This document shows positions 47,890-60,096 of a DNA stretch of 64,000 nt, one piece after another. Source of the DNA: Pseudoscleropodium purum (lineage: Eukaryota > Streptophyta > Bryopsida > Hypnales > Brachytheciaceae); contig OZ017799.1 in NCBI GenBank assembly GCA_963969395.1, positions 6,698,501 through 6,762,500 on the forward strand, written 5' to 3'. Made by a program: the position numbers and the translations under genes. Position 1 is the first letter of the stretch, and each line of letters begins with the position of its first letter. A model generated the notes under the pieces. That model was not told the DNA's origin. It did no database searches and saw only the letters and a program-made list of their open reading frames with translations.

Positions 47890-50800
47890 AGTAGTGTTGT
47901 AGCTCTGGCTGTTAGCAATCCGTCGAATTCCAGCCGTTCCGGATGTTCATGTTGTCAAGTCATCAGAATTAGCAGACCTGCAGCCACATAACGTGCGGAG
48001 CATTTGGTTAATTAGAAGACAATTCCTTGGTTAGAAAAATTCTTGAACTCCTGCAAGAGACACATAAACCCTCAGAAGAAAGTACAAGCAATGATACCGC
48101 AGAAATCATCAACCCTGTCCTCTCACTCAAAGAAACCAATTACGAGATTAAGAGTCAAACCAGAAGGACTAACTGGGGAACATTCTTTAATTAGCAGTTA
48201 CTCTCTAATCAGCACCCTAGCTACTCAATCCTCAAAGAAGAACAGGAAGCAAAACTCAAAACGTCCACTTCCAGGACGGAAAAAAACATACAACTTCAAC
48301 TTCAGATCTCCAACAGAGAAAAATCCTTACCAAAAAATCCTTCTCCAAAACGCTGCTAATAATCAAATATCTCAATATCACGAGAAAAATAAATAACGAA
48401 ATTATCCAAAATAATCACTGACACGACTGCCTAACACAATCCCTACACAACACGCCCATTCTGAAGCAACGCCTCCCCGATCAAAGCACTGATCTCCCTC
48501 CTTTATTTCCGAACACTTAAAATCAGAGGCCGGGACGCCAGCAGCAAAGAAACAGTCCACGTGTTTTTGCTTACAGAAACTGAGCCCAAGTTTCTGCAAG
48601 TTTGATTTCTTCTGTGACCTCGACATGGTTGTCCTTCAGGTCGGAGGAAACTGGTGCAAGAATTTCTAAGCCCCGACGAATTTCGAAGAGCAAATCGTTG
48701 ATAAGAATAAAGAAAGAAGTTAGGGAGAGAGAACCGATACATTCGAATTGAACTCTACATCAATTGACACTCGATGCAGAGTCTGGAAACAAAATCCTAA
48801 TCGGCCGAACGGCAATCCCAGGGCCCTCCATTTTCGATACAGAAAAACGAGCCACATTGCGTGCGATGCAGGGCGGAGGATGAAACCTTAAAGATTTCAA
48901 GAAGATGATTTCAGAAATCATCGACTCCGCTGTTTAAGTCTCAAATTTCATACACCAATCCAAAATCACCGCTCATTTCATTCTACATGCAGGAATAAAC
49001 AATACTTCTTCCAACAAATTCCAAATTCATAAAATTGAAATTGCATCTGAAAGTCACATAAACCCTTTGAAACAAGGATTTCAAAGAAAACAATACCGCA
49101 GAAACCATCAAACCTGTTCAAATTTCAAAACAAGAAGAACCGCAATTACAGAGCCTACTGCGTCCCTTGCGACTCCTTCAAGTCTGAAAATTACCTCGAA
49201 TAGAAATCTTTACAGCTCCATAGCAACGCGCCGATCGAGCTCCAAAATATGGACCGATAAAAACAGAGTGAAGATTGCGGATCCCTCCTCAAAAGTGTCT
49301 TGCGCTAGTCTGAAGAAACAACTGATAAAAAACAACGGGAAGAGAAGCAGAAACCCGAGGATGAGGACAACGAAATCAACAAAGAAACAAGAAGAGATGA
49401 GTGGAAGGCAAGCAAAGGAGAAAGAAATGGCTGAAACTGACTCCTCCATTTGGATGGAAAATGAACAAGTACTGTAAGTTACCAAAAATGGTGAGGAGTA
49501 CAAGAGAGAACTTCCATGGTGGCTAGGGATTGGTAAAGAATTTTGAGTTTTTCAAGTTGGAATTGCCTTTGTTGAGTTTCACGTTGCTTTTCATTTCTAT
49601 ATATATTAGTATTTACTTGTCTGTCGAACGCAATGGTGTAGTTACATATAGGTGACAATTCCATTAACACGCAATTTAAATGTACTTGTTGTATACGTGG
49701 CATCTAGTGATAGGACATTATTATTTTTAATTCCCAAACCCCAACCCAACCCAACCTCAAACTCAAACCCAAATCCAAACTAAAATCAAACCAACTAATC
49801 CTATTTCTAATTTTAGATTGCAACTTTAAATGCAATTGATATGGCATATATTGTTGTATTGTCATATTATGTATTTGTAATCATATTATGTATTCATATA
49901 CATTTTTCATTTCCATATCTATATCCTAAAGCGAAGGTCATAGATCTTTGGCAAATGGATGGCATAGGGGGTACTTTCATTTATTTATTTCTACATCAAA
50001 CAACTAGGGATTTTCAGAGGAGGGGGGGGAGACAAGGGCATTTGCATAGTTTTAGGAGATAGTGAAGAGGAAGAATATACATTTCAAGAGTAGCTTTGTC
50101 TTGTTGTCAAACTAAAAGTTCAAGCCCAATATTAAACATTACTTTCTAAAAGTCAAAAAAATTGCTTCCCCTACTTATCATTAGCCTCTTCCTTAAAGTT
50201 TTGTTGGCCAACAATTATGATTCTCCCCTTGCTAACATTCCACACTTTCATGTGGAATTCCAAAAAAATTCTTGTTTCTTTTGCAAAGTTTGGCTAATTT
50301 TTGTATACAAAATTTTTCTCTAAGGTGAAGTTAGATATCATGATGGATCAATAATAAAGATGAATGGACAATCAGTGTATTGTAAACCAATGATAACTCT
50401 CTAATCATCTTTGAAAAAATAGTTAAATTTTGAAATAGGATAATAAACACCAACTTGAAATTTCAAAACTTATCTAATTATGATATAAATAGGAGAGATA
50501 ACAAGAGTACTAGATATATAAAAAGAACAAATTGAGTATGATAATACAATATAATTATTGGTGAAGTTGAATAAACTCTCCAAAAGTTATTTTAGATGGT
50601 GGATGGATTTATAATGTGGCCAAATGATTGTTCTCAATTATTAATAAAGAAGGTCAAATATTAAATGACATTGAAAGCCTAAAAGGCATTTTGAAGTCAA
50701 AACATTACATATTCTTGTAACTCTTGATTTTAAATGAAAATAAAGCATCTACAATCCATTTTATGTTTAATTATAAAAAGTTCATAAATAGTTTGTAATA

Positions 50801-51836
50801 TTTTGAAGGAACATCTTCAAGGCTCAAAAAAATATATTGTTTTGGAACTTTTCTATTGAATTTCTCTTGAATTTAGTTCAAAAAGTACACTATTTATTCT
50901 ATAATGTTTACCGCTATTATTTCTACTTGTCCTAAAACTTTCAAACTATTATAAGCATTTATGTAATTAGATATGAATTTTTATAATGAACTTACTTATA
51001 AGAGTCATGTAATATATTTAATTTCTGATATTTCCAATAATGAAAAGACAATGATGAATCTAATATATAGATTTTTGTATGGAAAAACATCAATTATTTA
51101 AACTATGTTTCAATATAGAAAATAAAACTAGTTTTGAGTGAGTTGAAAAAACAAAAACAACACCTTGGATAAAAAGAGTTGTAAATAAAATTTTATGCAT
51201 TTTGAAGAACTTCTAACCCAAGGATCTCATTCTTGACTTGTGTTGCAATGATGTATAAAATGTTTAGGCCTTCAAGGCTTTGTGTGAGTGAGATCCATGC
51301 AAGCAAAAAAACAACTTTTGCTACTTCACTTAAGGTGATCAAAACAGCCCCAAAACATTTCGGATTCAAAAGAGCTTTACAGGTTAACAAGCTTTATACA
51401 TAGCTAAACTCTACCTGTTCCAATTCATGCGCAAGGGCAGAGCTCCATGCTTCCGGTCTCCTCAAGATAGTACAGTAGCAGATATTATACCGAGAGTTTC
51501 CTTACTTTCTGTATAAGCCTGGAGCTCTGGTGCAATTCAAAATGGTAGGAACTGTCACTATTTCAGCCTACAGCTCTTTATCTCTCTTTACATGGCAAAC
51601 TAGTTTGTCAAAGGTGAACTCCTTTCTTAGTTGAACTACAAAATAGAAAGCCCACTTTGGAAAAATATTTTGCCCCTTCTAAAACGTAGGACATGGATTC
51701 TTCTTTCCATCGGTGTATTTTGCTGCCTTCCCTTGGATACTCCTAAACGACTCATTAGATACGGATGCGACCACTTTTGGCCATTTGTCCACTTTAAGGG
51801 CTACCTAAAAGGCTTTCACACTAGCAATTGCAGTCT
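47890..51836. other. 5' flank of the carrier and AT-rich intergenic DNA
   Basis: The first ~1.6 kb (to about 49.5 kb) is less AT-rich and likely holds the carrier promoter and leader. It has a plus-strand frame of 136 Lys/Ser/Arg-rich codons at 49067-49477 and minus-strand frames of 74-97 codons, none recognised. Short phrases ('cacataaaccct', 'ataccgcagaaa.catca') recur at 48.05 and 49.06 kb, hinting at an old ~1-kb duplication. From 50 kb on the DNA is plain AT-rich. Confidence 0.35.
49735..49790. repeat. CAACC/CAAAC-type simple repeat
   Basis: A degenerate run of CAACC, CAAAC and CCAAAT units about 56 bases long. Purine/pyrimidine-skewed simple sequence with no other sign of function. Confidence 0.6.
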
Positions 51837-54800
51837 CTACGTTTTACACTTGCTAGATTGGGCATCACAGCCATCATAACCTTTCAGACCTGGACGCTGG
51901 AGCTCTTCTTGCTCGAGACATGCACATCGTGTTGGTGGAGGCCCTCTCCTAGGTCCCTCCGTTACTAATTCAACAATGCGTGGAATCAATCCATCATTGC
52001 ACCAAACCTGCATTGACAATTCATAAATGCTCGTGAAATGTGTAAGCCTAAATGCAATCCAAAACAATTTACAAATAAAAATCCTAGCTGATCCTATGCT
52101 AGACACTCCCAGACATTTGCTGAAAATGCTTCCAAGCAAGAGACCACACATGAGAGTAATTAAAAGTGGAACAATCGGCTTCTATTATTAAGTAAAAACA
52201 AGAGCCCAAGAAAAGAGGTACACACAAAACCAGACTGTCAGTCAGATAAAAAAGACCAGGTATGATTTGCAACATGAAATGTATACAGAAAGTGTACCTC
52301 TCCGCCTTCATTTTGTGTCCACCTAGAGTTGCAATTTGGAAACCTCTCTTCATCTAACTTCTGTTCTTTCTCAGAATTTGACGCGAGCTTTATCTTCTTC
52401 TCCGCTAGATAAAACATCTTTGTCGGTAATCCTTCCTTGTTGTAAAAGGTTCCAACTAGTTTTCCTAAGTAGCTGTTGCAAATCGAACATCATAAAAATG
52501 AACATCTACCACAATGAAGTAGAGACAAAACTGGAATCTATCATCAAGCCTGTCACAATGAGTTGTAGAAGAATTTCTTACACATATCGGCTGACAAAGA
52601 ATAATCTCCAATCATCTATAGCCTTGATCTGCAAGCGCAGATAACCAAAGTCTCAGCTTCCAACGTCATAATACAATCCCAAAAAATGTCAGTGCGTTGC
52701 TATATAAGAACAATTATAGAATCTGTTGGGTAACATTTTCAATTGCAGCTTACCTGTGAGGGTGTGAGACCATCTAATGAATCCGTCAGACCGTCATCTG
52801 TCAGCCACAAAGACAGAGCATTCAGAACCCCACTCAGATGCACTAGATGCCCACTATAGAGCATCTACTTTCTTATAAAGCACTTAGACTAGAAAAGCCA
52901 AAATTGTTCTCATTATTCAAAATATAAAATAAGAGAATACTAATGACATCGCAAGCAACCAAGGACGAGCAATACTAATCGCTGTCGCTTGCAAATCCAT
53001 ATTAACAACAGCTTACCAGTGAAATTTCCTGAGACAAATGCGCGAGATGCATCTCTAAAGACATAACAAAGCAGAGAAAGAAGTGCCAAAGTGAGTATAC
53101 ACATCAAGAGCCAGCAGTACACTTCATGAATAAGGTAACAATCGTGTGTGCACATGTCAGGCAACAGCAGATAAAAAGACTACTGGGTCCCTATTAAGTT
53201 CCAAATGATAATAAACAAGATGTAAAGAGTGAAAAATGTCTTACACACCTTCCCACAAAGTGGTGGTAGCTGCCCCCCGGTCCATAGTGTTTCCAACCCT
53301 TACTGACATCAAAAACACTCCTGACCATTTCGAACATCCACGCAGTGGTTATTACAAGACATGCACACCATTCCTTATCTGGACATTTGCCTTCACAAAT
53401 TTCTGTTACCTAACTTGGTTGGCTTAAAACAATACAAATCTTAACACGTATTATAACCAAAACTTCCCAAAACGCTGGATCTAACTGGCCAGTTCAGGAA
53501 GTCCATCAAACAAGCAGCATTTCAAAAGGACTGCTTACAGATGGTTCAAATACAAAGGGGAAGCAAATGCATCAAAAGTGTATTCAGGGATATCGCCAAA
53601 GTGATGTAGAACAGAGCACGAAATGTTTTGCTATCATTCTAGTCCAGTGATTCTTGAACAAGCCTAAGTCAAGTGATCGACATGCTGCTTCAGAAAATCA
53701 TACCCCAAAACACCGAGTAGGAGAGGAGGCTTATTATTCGTCCCATTGTATTTCTCTAGTTCTGCGCTTGTCCACAGTCGCTGCACACAGACAACACAAG
53801 CAGAAAGAGAATTATTTCCAGCGACAGAAGGCTAACCCTCCAGTATTCAGGGCAAAAATGCAGAATTAAAAAACGGCGACTTTCTACCATCTGATACTAA
53901 CCCCTAAAAGACCAAGGATTCAGTGAACAAATATGACCAAGGTGAGACCAATTTTTATATTACCACAATCAGTTAAATACATTGTATGTGTCGGCCAGTA
54001 AGTGAATAAAATTCGACAACCGAAAGCCCCGACCTACTCAAAACTGCTAAAACGAACATGAGGTCCAATGGGTTATCCATCGTCATCAGAGCAATCACTC
54101 CACGTGGACATCGCAGTCACGGGATCCAATCGAAAGAAACAAGCTTCCAGCACTAAAAGCAGCAATCCCCTGCCGATTCACACAGTAATACTAGATTGAA
54201 GAAACCCTGAAGAACCAAGATTTAATGGTTTTGAAGGACCAATCGACTTGATCATATTGTGAAAAAATAAAACCAAATACTATATCGCCAGAATCAGTGA
54301 AGAACATTGTATGTGGTGATCAAAAAATAAATCAGAACTGAACAAAAGAAAGTCCAAAGTGACCCGCTCTGTTGGTCGTTTAGGGCTTAATTTTCTCTTG
54401 CAAGAAAACAAGGAGCTACACCACGAGAGGCTCTCTACTTTTAGCAAGGGTTAGCATTTCCCGAAAATTTCGTGTAAGGTAGTTACTCAAACTTCCTCAA
54501 AGTAGCTTCTGTCAATGCAAAGCCTCCTCCCCTTCGGTTCAGAGCCAACAAGCGCAAGGAACCTTGTGGGAACCAGATGAAAGCCCAACCTGGCGGGGCA
54601 CTTACAGGCTTCGTAGGCACGTTTGGTGAAGCAATATAAACGATGAGAGACGCAAGTGCAACGGACAGGAAAAGTCCTAAGCAACCAGGCGGTACTTTCG
54701 TCCGTCGATCTGCAGTATGTCGTTTTCGAACCTCCATCTCCTCCACTTTCTCATAATCATCCTTGAAAGTGACATTCCGCTTGGCCCCCGTTCTAGGGCG

Positions 54801-55214
54801 AGTACGTAAGGAGCTGGGCCTAACCCTAGGAACCTCCATTTCAGGCACGACCTTCGGCAATTCAGGTTCCGATGTGGAGGAAGACAGGCTCCCCTTCTCT
54901 TGCAACGACTCCCATACCGACTCCAAGGATGGGCGCCGTGTCTCCCTCTCTACTACCCTTTCCAACGGTGGGGTGGGCTCAGACTCAGACGCTTGCGTGA
55001 TTTCGTCTACAACGGTTTCGGAAGCTACAGTAGTACCCGCTCTACTCTCGTTGTCCACCACTTCTTCTCCCGTATCCAAGATACGAGGCTCCAACGGTGG
55101 AGTTTCCAAGACCTTGTCGTCGTCGTCGTCGACGATTGCTCTAGGCTCGCCATCTTCAGGGGGTTGCAAAACTTGGGGCTGGAGTTTAGGTTCTGTCGGT
55201 ACTTCCTCTTCCAT
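51837..55214 (-). CDS. Neuferricin/CYB5D2-like heme-binding protein (MAPR4-like) with acidic N-terminal extension
   Basis: MAPR proteins carry a cytochrome b5-like heme-binding domain on a membrane anchor. Exons: 55214-54606, 53780-53704, 53320-53249, 53054-53017, 52797-52754, 52628-52582, 52472-52298, 52007-51837; 410 residues with consistent phases. Residues 1-175 are an acidic, Pro/Ser-rich extension followed by a basic patch; a membrane segment spans about 177-195 (CLGLFLSVALASLIVYIA). The b5-like domain follows: TSAELEKYNG, VFDVSKGWKHYGPGGSYHHFVGRDASRAF. Tyr241 and Tyr247 occupy the places of the two heme-site tyrosines of PGRMC1. The C-terminal neuferricin tail is present: RFPNCNSRW (Cys343), VWC (Cys357), RCAC (Cys382, Cys384), Cys401 and Cys408. 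The strong donor CCT|GTAAGT at 54606 is why exon 1 stops there rather than running on to 54483. The extension is far longer than I know for this family. Confidence 0.88.
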
Positions 55215-55535
55215 TCTGATCCGAGAGAAGGGCGGGCCTTAATTGATCTAGAAGTCTAACTCCAAGATCAACCAAGAAGACACGTCGATGATTTGGTCCT
55301 CAGGAAATACTCCCTCCCTCCTTCCTCTGTAAATAAGTGTCTGCAGTCATGATCCAAACATCGGACAACCATCATAATGATCACAATCAGAAAAGCGTAA
55401 TTCGGATGAGTCCAATTTTGGTATCACCAGAATCATTGGAGCATTTCGCATGTGCTTGTCAAAAAAAATAATAATGGACAAAGAAAGTCCCCTAATGACC
55501 TACTCAAACACTACTGAAAAATCATGAGGAATGTC
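53930..55535 (-). repeat. Three diverged copies of a ~120-bp segment at the MAPR4-like locus
   Basis: Related segments lie at about 53930-54080, 54270-54380 (both in intron 1) and 55410-55535 (upstream of the start). Shared phrases are 'caccagaatcagtgaagaacattgtatgtg', 'gtcaaaaaataa' and 'acaaagaaagtcc...tgacctactc' in slightly different forms. Exon 1 lies between the second and third. An old local duplication or a repeat family. Confidence 0.45.
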
Positions 55536-55569
55536 CCAATCTGGACAACTCATTTCCGGACAAAGGGAG
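55310..55569. mobile_element. Possible Stowaway-like (Tc1/mariner) MITE
   Basis: The ends, TACTCCCTCCCTCC on the left and, reversed, TACTCCCTTTGTCC on the right, resemble the CTCCCTCCGTCC ends of plant Stowaway MITEs, and each is bordered by TA. Spacing is about 260 bp, the usual Stowaway size. The repeat is imperfect and the interior overlaps the third segment of the local triplicate, so the call is tentative. Confidence 0.35.
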
Positions 55570-56104
55570 TACTGCATAAGAACCTGGATTCCAACATACC
55601 GTGCCTTCGCAGATGTGACCTAATGTGCAGATGATCAGCGTGTAGCGTCGATTGGGATGTTCCTGAAGATCCCAGTTCTTCAGTGTGCCCGACAGTTGCT
55701 CTGGCAGCTATACTGGCACTCCATATCACCGCCATACACGAAAACCTCCATCAGGGCTTCAGATTAGCAGTTCTACCCAGGAATTCAAGCAGCAACGCAA
55801 CGGGATCCAGCGTACCGATGAACAACCCGATCGAGTACTCGACTGCGCGCTAGGCTAACGATGGCAAGCAGCTCCGATTGCTGCACAGAACGACAGCCGA
55901 CTAACTTGCTTGCTTGCTTGCAGAGAAGGGATTGATGGCCTTGGAAACCCCGCCCGCGAGGGATTTTAAATGGGGGAATGGAAAGGTGGGCGGGGCAGCT
56001 TTGGCTTGCAGCAAATTAACGAGGCAACATTCGATGTGACGCCTAGAGAGGGCAATCGCAACCCCAACCCCAAGTATTGGAAACCCCTGAACACAAGCGG
56101 TAGA

Positions 56105-56257
56105 TGGACGAGAACTGTGGACGAGAACTGTGGACGAGAACTGATGGACCAGAGCTCATGGACGAGAACCGATGGACGAGAACCGATGGAACGAGAGCTG
56201 GTGGACGAGAACCGATGGAACGAGAGATGATGGACGAGAGATGCTGGACGAAAGCTG
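56105..56257 (+). repeat. Minisatellite with TGGACGAGA core
   Basis: About eleven units of 13-15 bases, each starting TGGACGAGA or a one-base variant and ending in ACTG, ACCGA, GCTG or GATGA. It keeps an 86-codon frame open, but the unit length varies so the frame is not repeated cleanly; I do not take it as coding. It lies about 0.9 kb upstream of the MAPR4-like start and is followed by a GCGGACGGATGG phrase like those in the GC-rich MITEs. Confidence 0.8.
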
Positions 56258-57169
56258 CCGCGGACGGATGGTGGTAAACTGTGTGCTTCACTGTTTGTTT
56301 TCTACTGAGTCTATGGCCCATTGTAGGAGCTCAAAGGTCATTCCTTTTGAAAATTTTGAAGGTATTTTTTGAGGCCGAGTAGAAAATTCAGATTCTACTT
56401 GCAACATCTTTTTCTACAATTTATTAATTTTGATGCAAAAAATTTTCACAATTTAATGAATGACACATAATTTGAATTATCACCATGATATTTTTCACTA
56501 CAATATATACCAATGGTGAAAGTTCTTAGATATTTAAAGCATGTTTTTTATTTGATATGATTTCTTTTTAATTCTTCAAAAATTCATAATAATTTTTAGA
56601 ATTTTTATAGAAAAATTCAAAAAAATTAGGACATACAGAAATTTCATCTTTTGGAAAAGAAAATAAAACACCTTTCCAATTACATTTTGTAGCAAAATGT
56701 TATATACAATTTAAAACATATAGAGTTTGATTGTACAACTTTATGATGCATCATTTAGAGATTATAGTATGTAAATTTACAACTTTTTTCAAGCCTAATT
56801 AAAAAATGTTTTATTTAGATTTGTACCTAAAATATAAATTCATTGAGTATGACAACTTAAGATCAATTTTTGGATTCACATATAATCAACATTTCAAAAA
56901 TCTACAATTCATTCTTGGGTTGTTAATTCATTTAGACATCTTATCCATTGATACACCCATTTGATTGTGGCCTCTTTTGCCCAATATGATCAATGACATG
57001 TATATTGATAGGTTAATATGGTAATTCAAACATACAAGGACTTATTTCATTCATGTAATGTGCCATGTAGGATATGAGACTCATACATGTAAAGACACCG
57101 AACTAGTTAGTGTAGGGATACTTACTATAATTTACTTTAATTATACTTTGTTGCCCATTCCATCCCTAG

Positions 57170-57430
57170 CTACGTACACTCTTTATCCAAATTACCATCC
57201 ATCCCACTTGTTAAGCATCCACAAGTGGTATCCATTCCATATGGGGTATCCATCTAGCATTCTACTCATTGGAGCCCAAACCATCTCTATTGCCATCCAT
57301 ATCCTAATAGTTGCCTCCTATCTCACCCATTGGCACCAAAATTACTATCCATTGCCACCCATCTCCAAATCTATTGTCATCCATTCCACCCTTTGTGCTT
57401 ACACTTCCTATTTGTTGGTATCTACACCCT
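57170..57430 (+). repeat. Degenerate ATCCATTCC-rich stretch within a 200-codon open frame
   Basis: Phrases such as ACCATCCATCCC, TATCCATTCC, TATCCATCTAG, GCCATCCATAT and CATCCATTCCACC recur at irregular steps of 18-45 bases. They sit inside a frame open from 57058 to 57660. The product would be Ile/Tyr/Leu/His-rich without any domain I know; lack of stops is explained by the C-rich repeat. Confidence 0.45.
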
Positions 57431-58115
57431 ACTATATATTGGCACAAAAATTCCAACTTAGAACTAAAACGCCTATGCCATATCATTGCATAATAATAAA
57501 TTGCAAATATAATTTTATTTTTTTTTCAAAATCTGAAATCCAAGCTCTAAAAGTCCATACTTATTCAATCTACCTACTGAACATGTTCAATAACTTTAAC
57601 TTGCCCAATATATCATCTTTAGATTATTACATTTATTTGGTGTCCAAAAATATCGGCTAACATAATTTAAATTTTTTTTCAATGGTCAACAAGATCCATC
57701 AAAGTTTGATAAATCTAATAATATGAACAGTATTCAAATGCTTATTTGGTCAATTTCAGGTCTATTTACATGTGTGTTGAAAATTTAAGCATAAAAATGC
57801 CTTTACAAATAATATTATAATCTTTAAATTTTGTGAGCTACTTGGTGAAAAGTACAAAATAATTAGAACATTTTAGAAATTCTAATATCCGTGGAAAATG
57901 TAGTAGAAACAAAAACTTAGCAATCTTCATTTTCTTAGTTGAAATCAAATACAAAAGTGGATATTTTTGTAGCTACAATTGATATAGGTGCATTCAATTA
58001 TTTAGATGCATTGACCTTAAAGAATTCATATGCAAAGGTTATAATTTCAAAAAAATATTTAAAGACTAGTAGAAAGGAGAACTAAGGGCACCAAGTTATT
58101 ACTATATACAAAGGA

Positions 58116-58175
58116 ATGGTGTCCAAGGTCCATTTGCCTACCAACTATGGTGCCCAAATGGACCTTGGACACCAT
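58116..58175. repeat. Perfect 21-bp inverted repeat (hairpin)
   Basis: Arms 58116-58136 and 58155-58175 are perfect inverted copies (beginning ATGGTGTCCAAGG) around an 18-base spacer. The spacer itself contains 'ctatggtgc', part of the arm motif. A transcript would fold into a tight stem of small-RNA size; the tip of a MITE is another explanation. Confidence 0.7.
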
Positions 58176-60096
58176 ACTCACATGATTATACTTGTGCACA
58201 AGGCCCTCATTTCTACTCTAACAAAACAATCAAAGGTTTGACTCTTTTTTTCTTCCTTTAAAACATACTCCAAATGATGGAAAAAGCCTTGACATATAGG
58301 GACTAAGATGCTTTCTCCCTTTAAAACATAGTACTCCAAAAAGATGGGAAAAAACCTTACACAAGTAGAAATTAAGATACTTTTATAAAATTGATATTAA
58401 CACTTTGAATTAACGTAATTCTACATTAAGGGCCCATAGAGATATTGAAGAAATGATGATAGCATCAAATGGAAATGCACTAACATATATGAATTTAGTT
58501 CCAAATATTTAATGAATTGATTCTTACCCCCTCAGAGAGATGTCATCCACTTGATGGATTATAATTGTTTTCAAGAGCTTATTGTAGAAGCTACAAGAAT
58601 CAAACAAAGTACATTCAAGTATATTAAATTTTTTTTTTAATCTTCAACAATTGGTGACTAATGTGGTTACTTGGTGCTTCATGATTATTATGTAATGTTT
58701 TGAATGAGTTCATGTAGAAATAGGAAGAAAAGAAAAATTTGCAAATATGAAAATCTAGTGTTTACTAGATTCTTTTTATGTCTTAATTTATTTTGCCAAA
58801 AAAACTCAAGACCTACATCCACCTTCCAACCAAAGACTATATAAGGTTAAATTAAATGAAGCAAGTTTTATACATAACATTTGCATCAAGAAGTTTGAGG
58901 AACTTTATGCACCAATACTCAAAAACAAAGAAGAATTTGGGACCCCTCATGCCCCTTTCTTTTACTTTTCAAATAAAATCTGAAACATGTAAATACAATT
59001 GTATTTAAGGATTTGTATAAGCCTATTGAATAAATTCCATCACCAAAACAAGAATGTCAAACTAAGTATTCAAATATATTAAGAAGTTGATGGACAAGTA
59101 TGCAAATGCATTAAAGAACTTCGAACAAGTTTCAAAAGTATGAAGTCATGATCAATCTTGTTGAAGGAAAAAATACACAAGTCCACATCCCCATATACTG
59201 TAATATATGCATCTACTATAGTATATACAATTTCACAAATCATAATTTCATCCATCATGCATATGGTCACATTTTCATCTATTCTTTTCATCCATGTTTT
59301 GGAATCCAAAGAAGTTGCAAATTTTGCAACGGGGCTTACAAGTACTAGTGTATTTGCAAACCAACAGCTTGGCTAAGACATCCTCATACTATCTGCAAAC
59401 CAACAAATTGGCAGAAAACAGTAGCAAAATTAAAAGCAGGGCTATTAGGGAAAAAAAAAGCAGAATGAGGAATCGAAACACAGAAATATTGACTAGACAG
59501 ATTTTGGATCATAATTTTCAGCAATAATACCCTTTCTAGATTCAAGATTTTGACATGTTTCCAAATTTAGTTTAATTCATATCCAACGGTTGCATTCGAA
59601 GGGACGAGACTCATAGATATCTTGCAGCGAACAACAAAAGTTGGCAAAAATGGATTTGATTGTTCCCCTATAATCTCAGTCCTGCAAGTGGTATCTTTCG
59701 TGACTTAACTTGGAACTCTTCAAGCCATCTTTCAGCAACGCACGACTCCGGCCACACGGCAGACCTTTCATCCGTGAAAATCCTAGTCCCAACACATGCT
59801 TTTCTGAATTTCATTCATCGCGTCTTCTCAAGTTACAAGAAGACAGAAAGAAACCACTTTATTACTAAGTTTGCAACATCTCCAATGGCAAATCGACTAG
59901 GAAACTGCACAGGACACCTTTCACAATGCAGGAATTCTCCGAGAAACAAAGGTATCGGAAGATGATGCCCACGATGATATGAAGCACTGATGACGGTAAG
60001 GCTGTCTCGGGTGAAGCTTCCTGACAACCCATGACAAAGGAACTTTGTCCGTGGAGTCATGAAGAGAAAACAATGACATCAGATACCAGGAAACAA

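Larger units (their letters stand above)
56258..60096. other. AT-rich intergenic DNA left of the ATM gene
   Basis: No supported gene. The last few hundred bases (about 59.6-60.1 kb) are less AT-rich and are probably the 3' UTR and end of the minus-strand ABC transporter gene. The rest is AT-rich with the two repeats listed separately. Confidence 0.4.

Noticed and set aside
49067..49477. 136-codon plus-strand frame and 97-codon minus-strand frame near 49.2-49.5 kb
   Set aside because: Low-complexity Lys/Ser/Arg or hydrophobic composition, no family match, no linked exons; could be leader sequence. An orphan short protein cannot be excluded.
54483..54605. MAPR4-like exon 1 continuing to a stop at 54483 as a separate 243-residue membrane protein
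   Set aside because: A strong GTAAGT donor follows codon 203, and splicing there joins in phase to an exon with the missing start of the b5-like domain.
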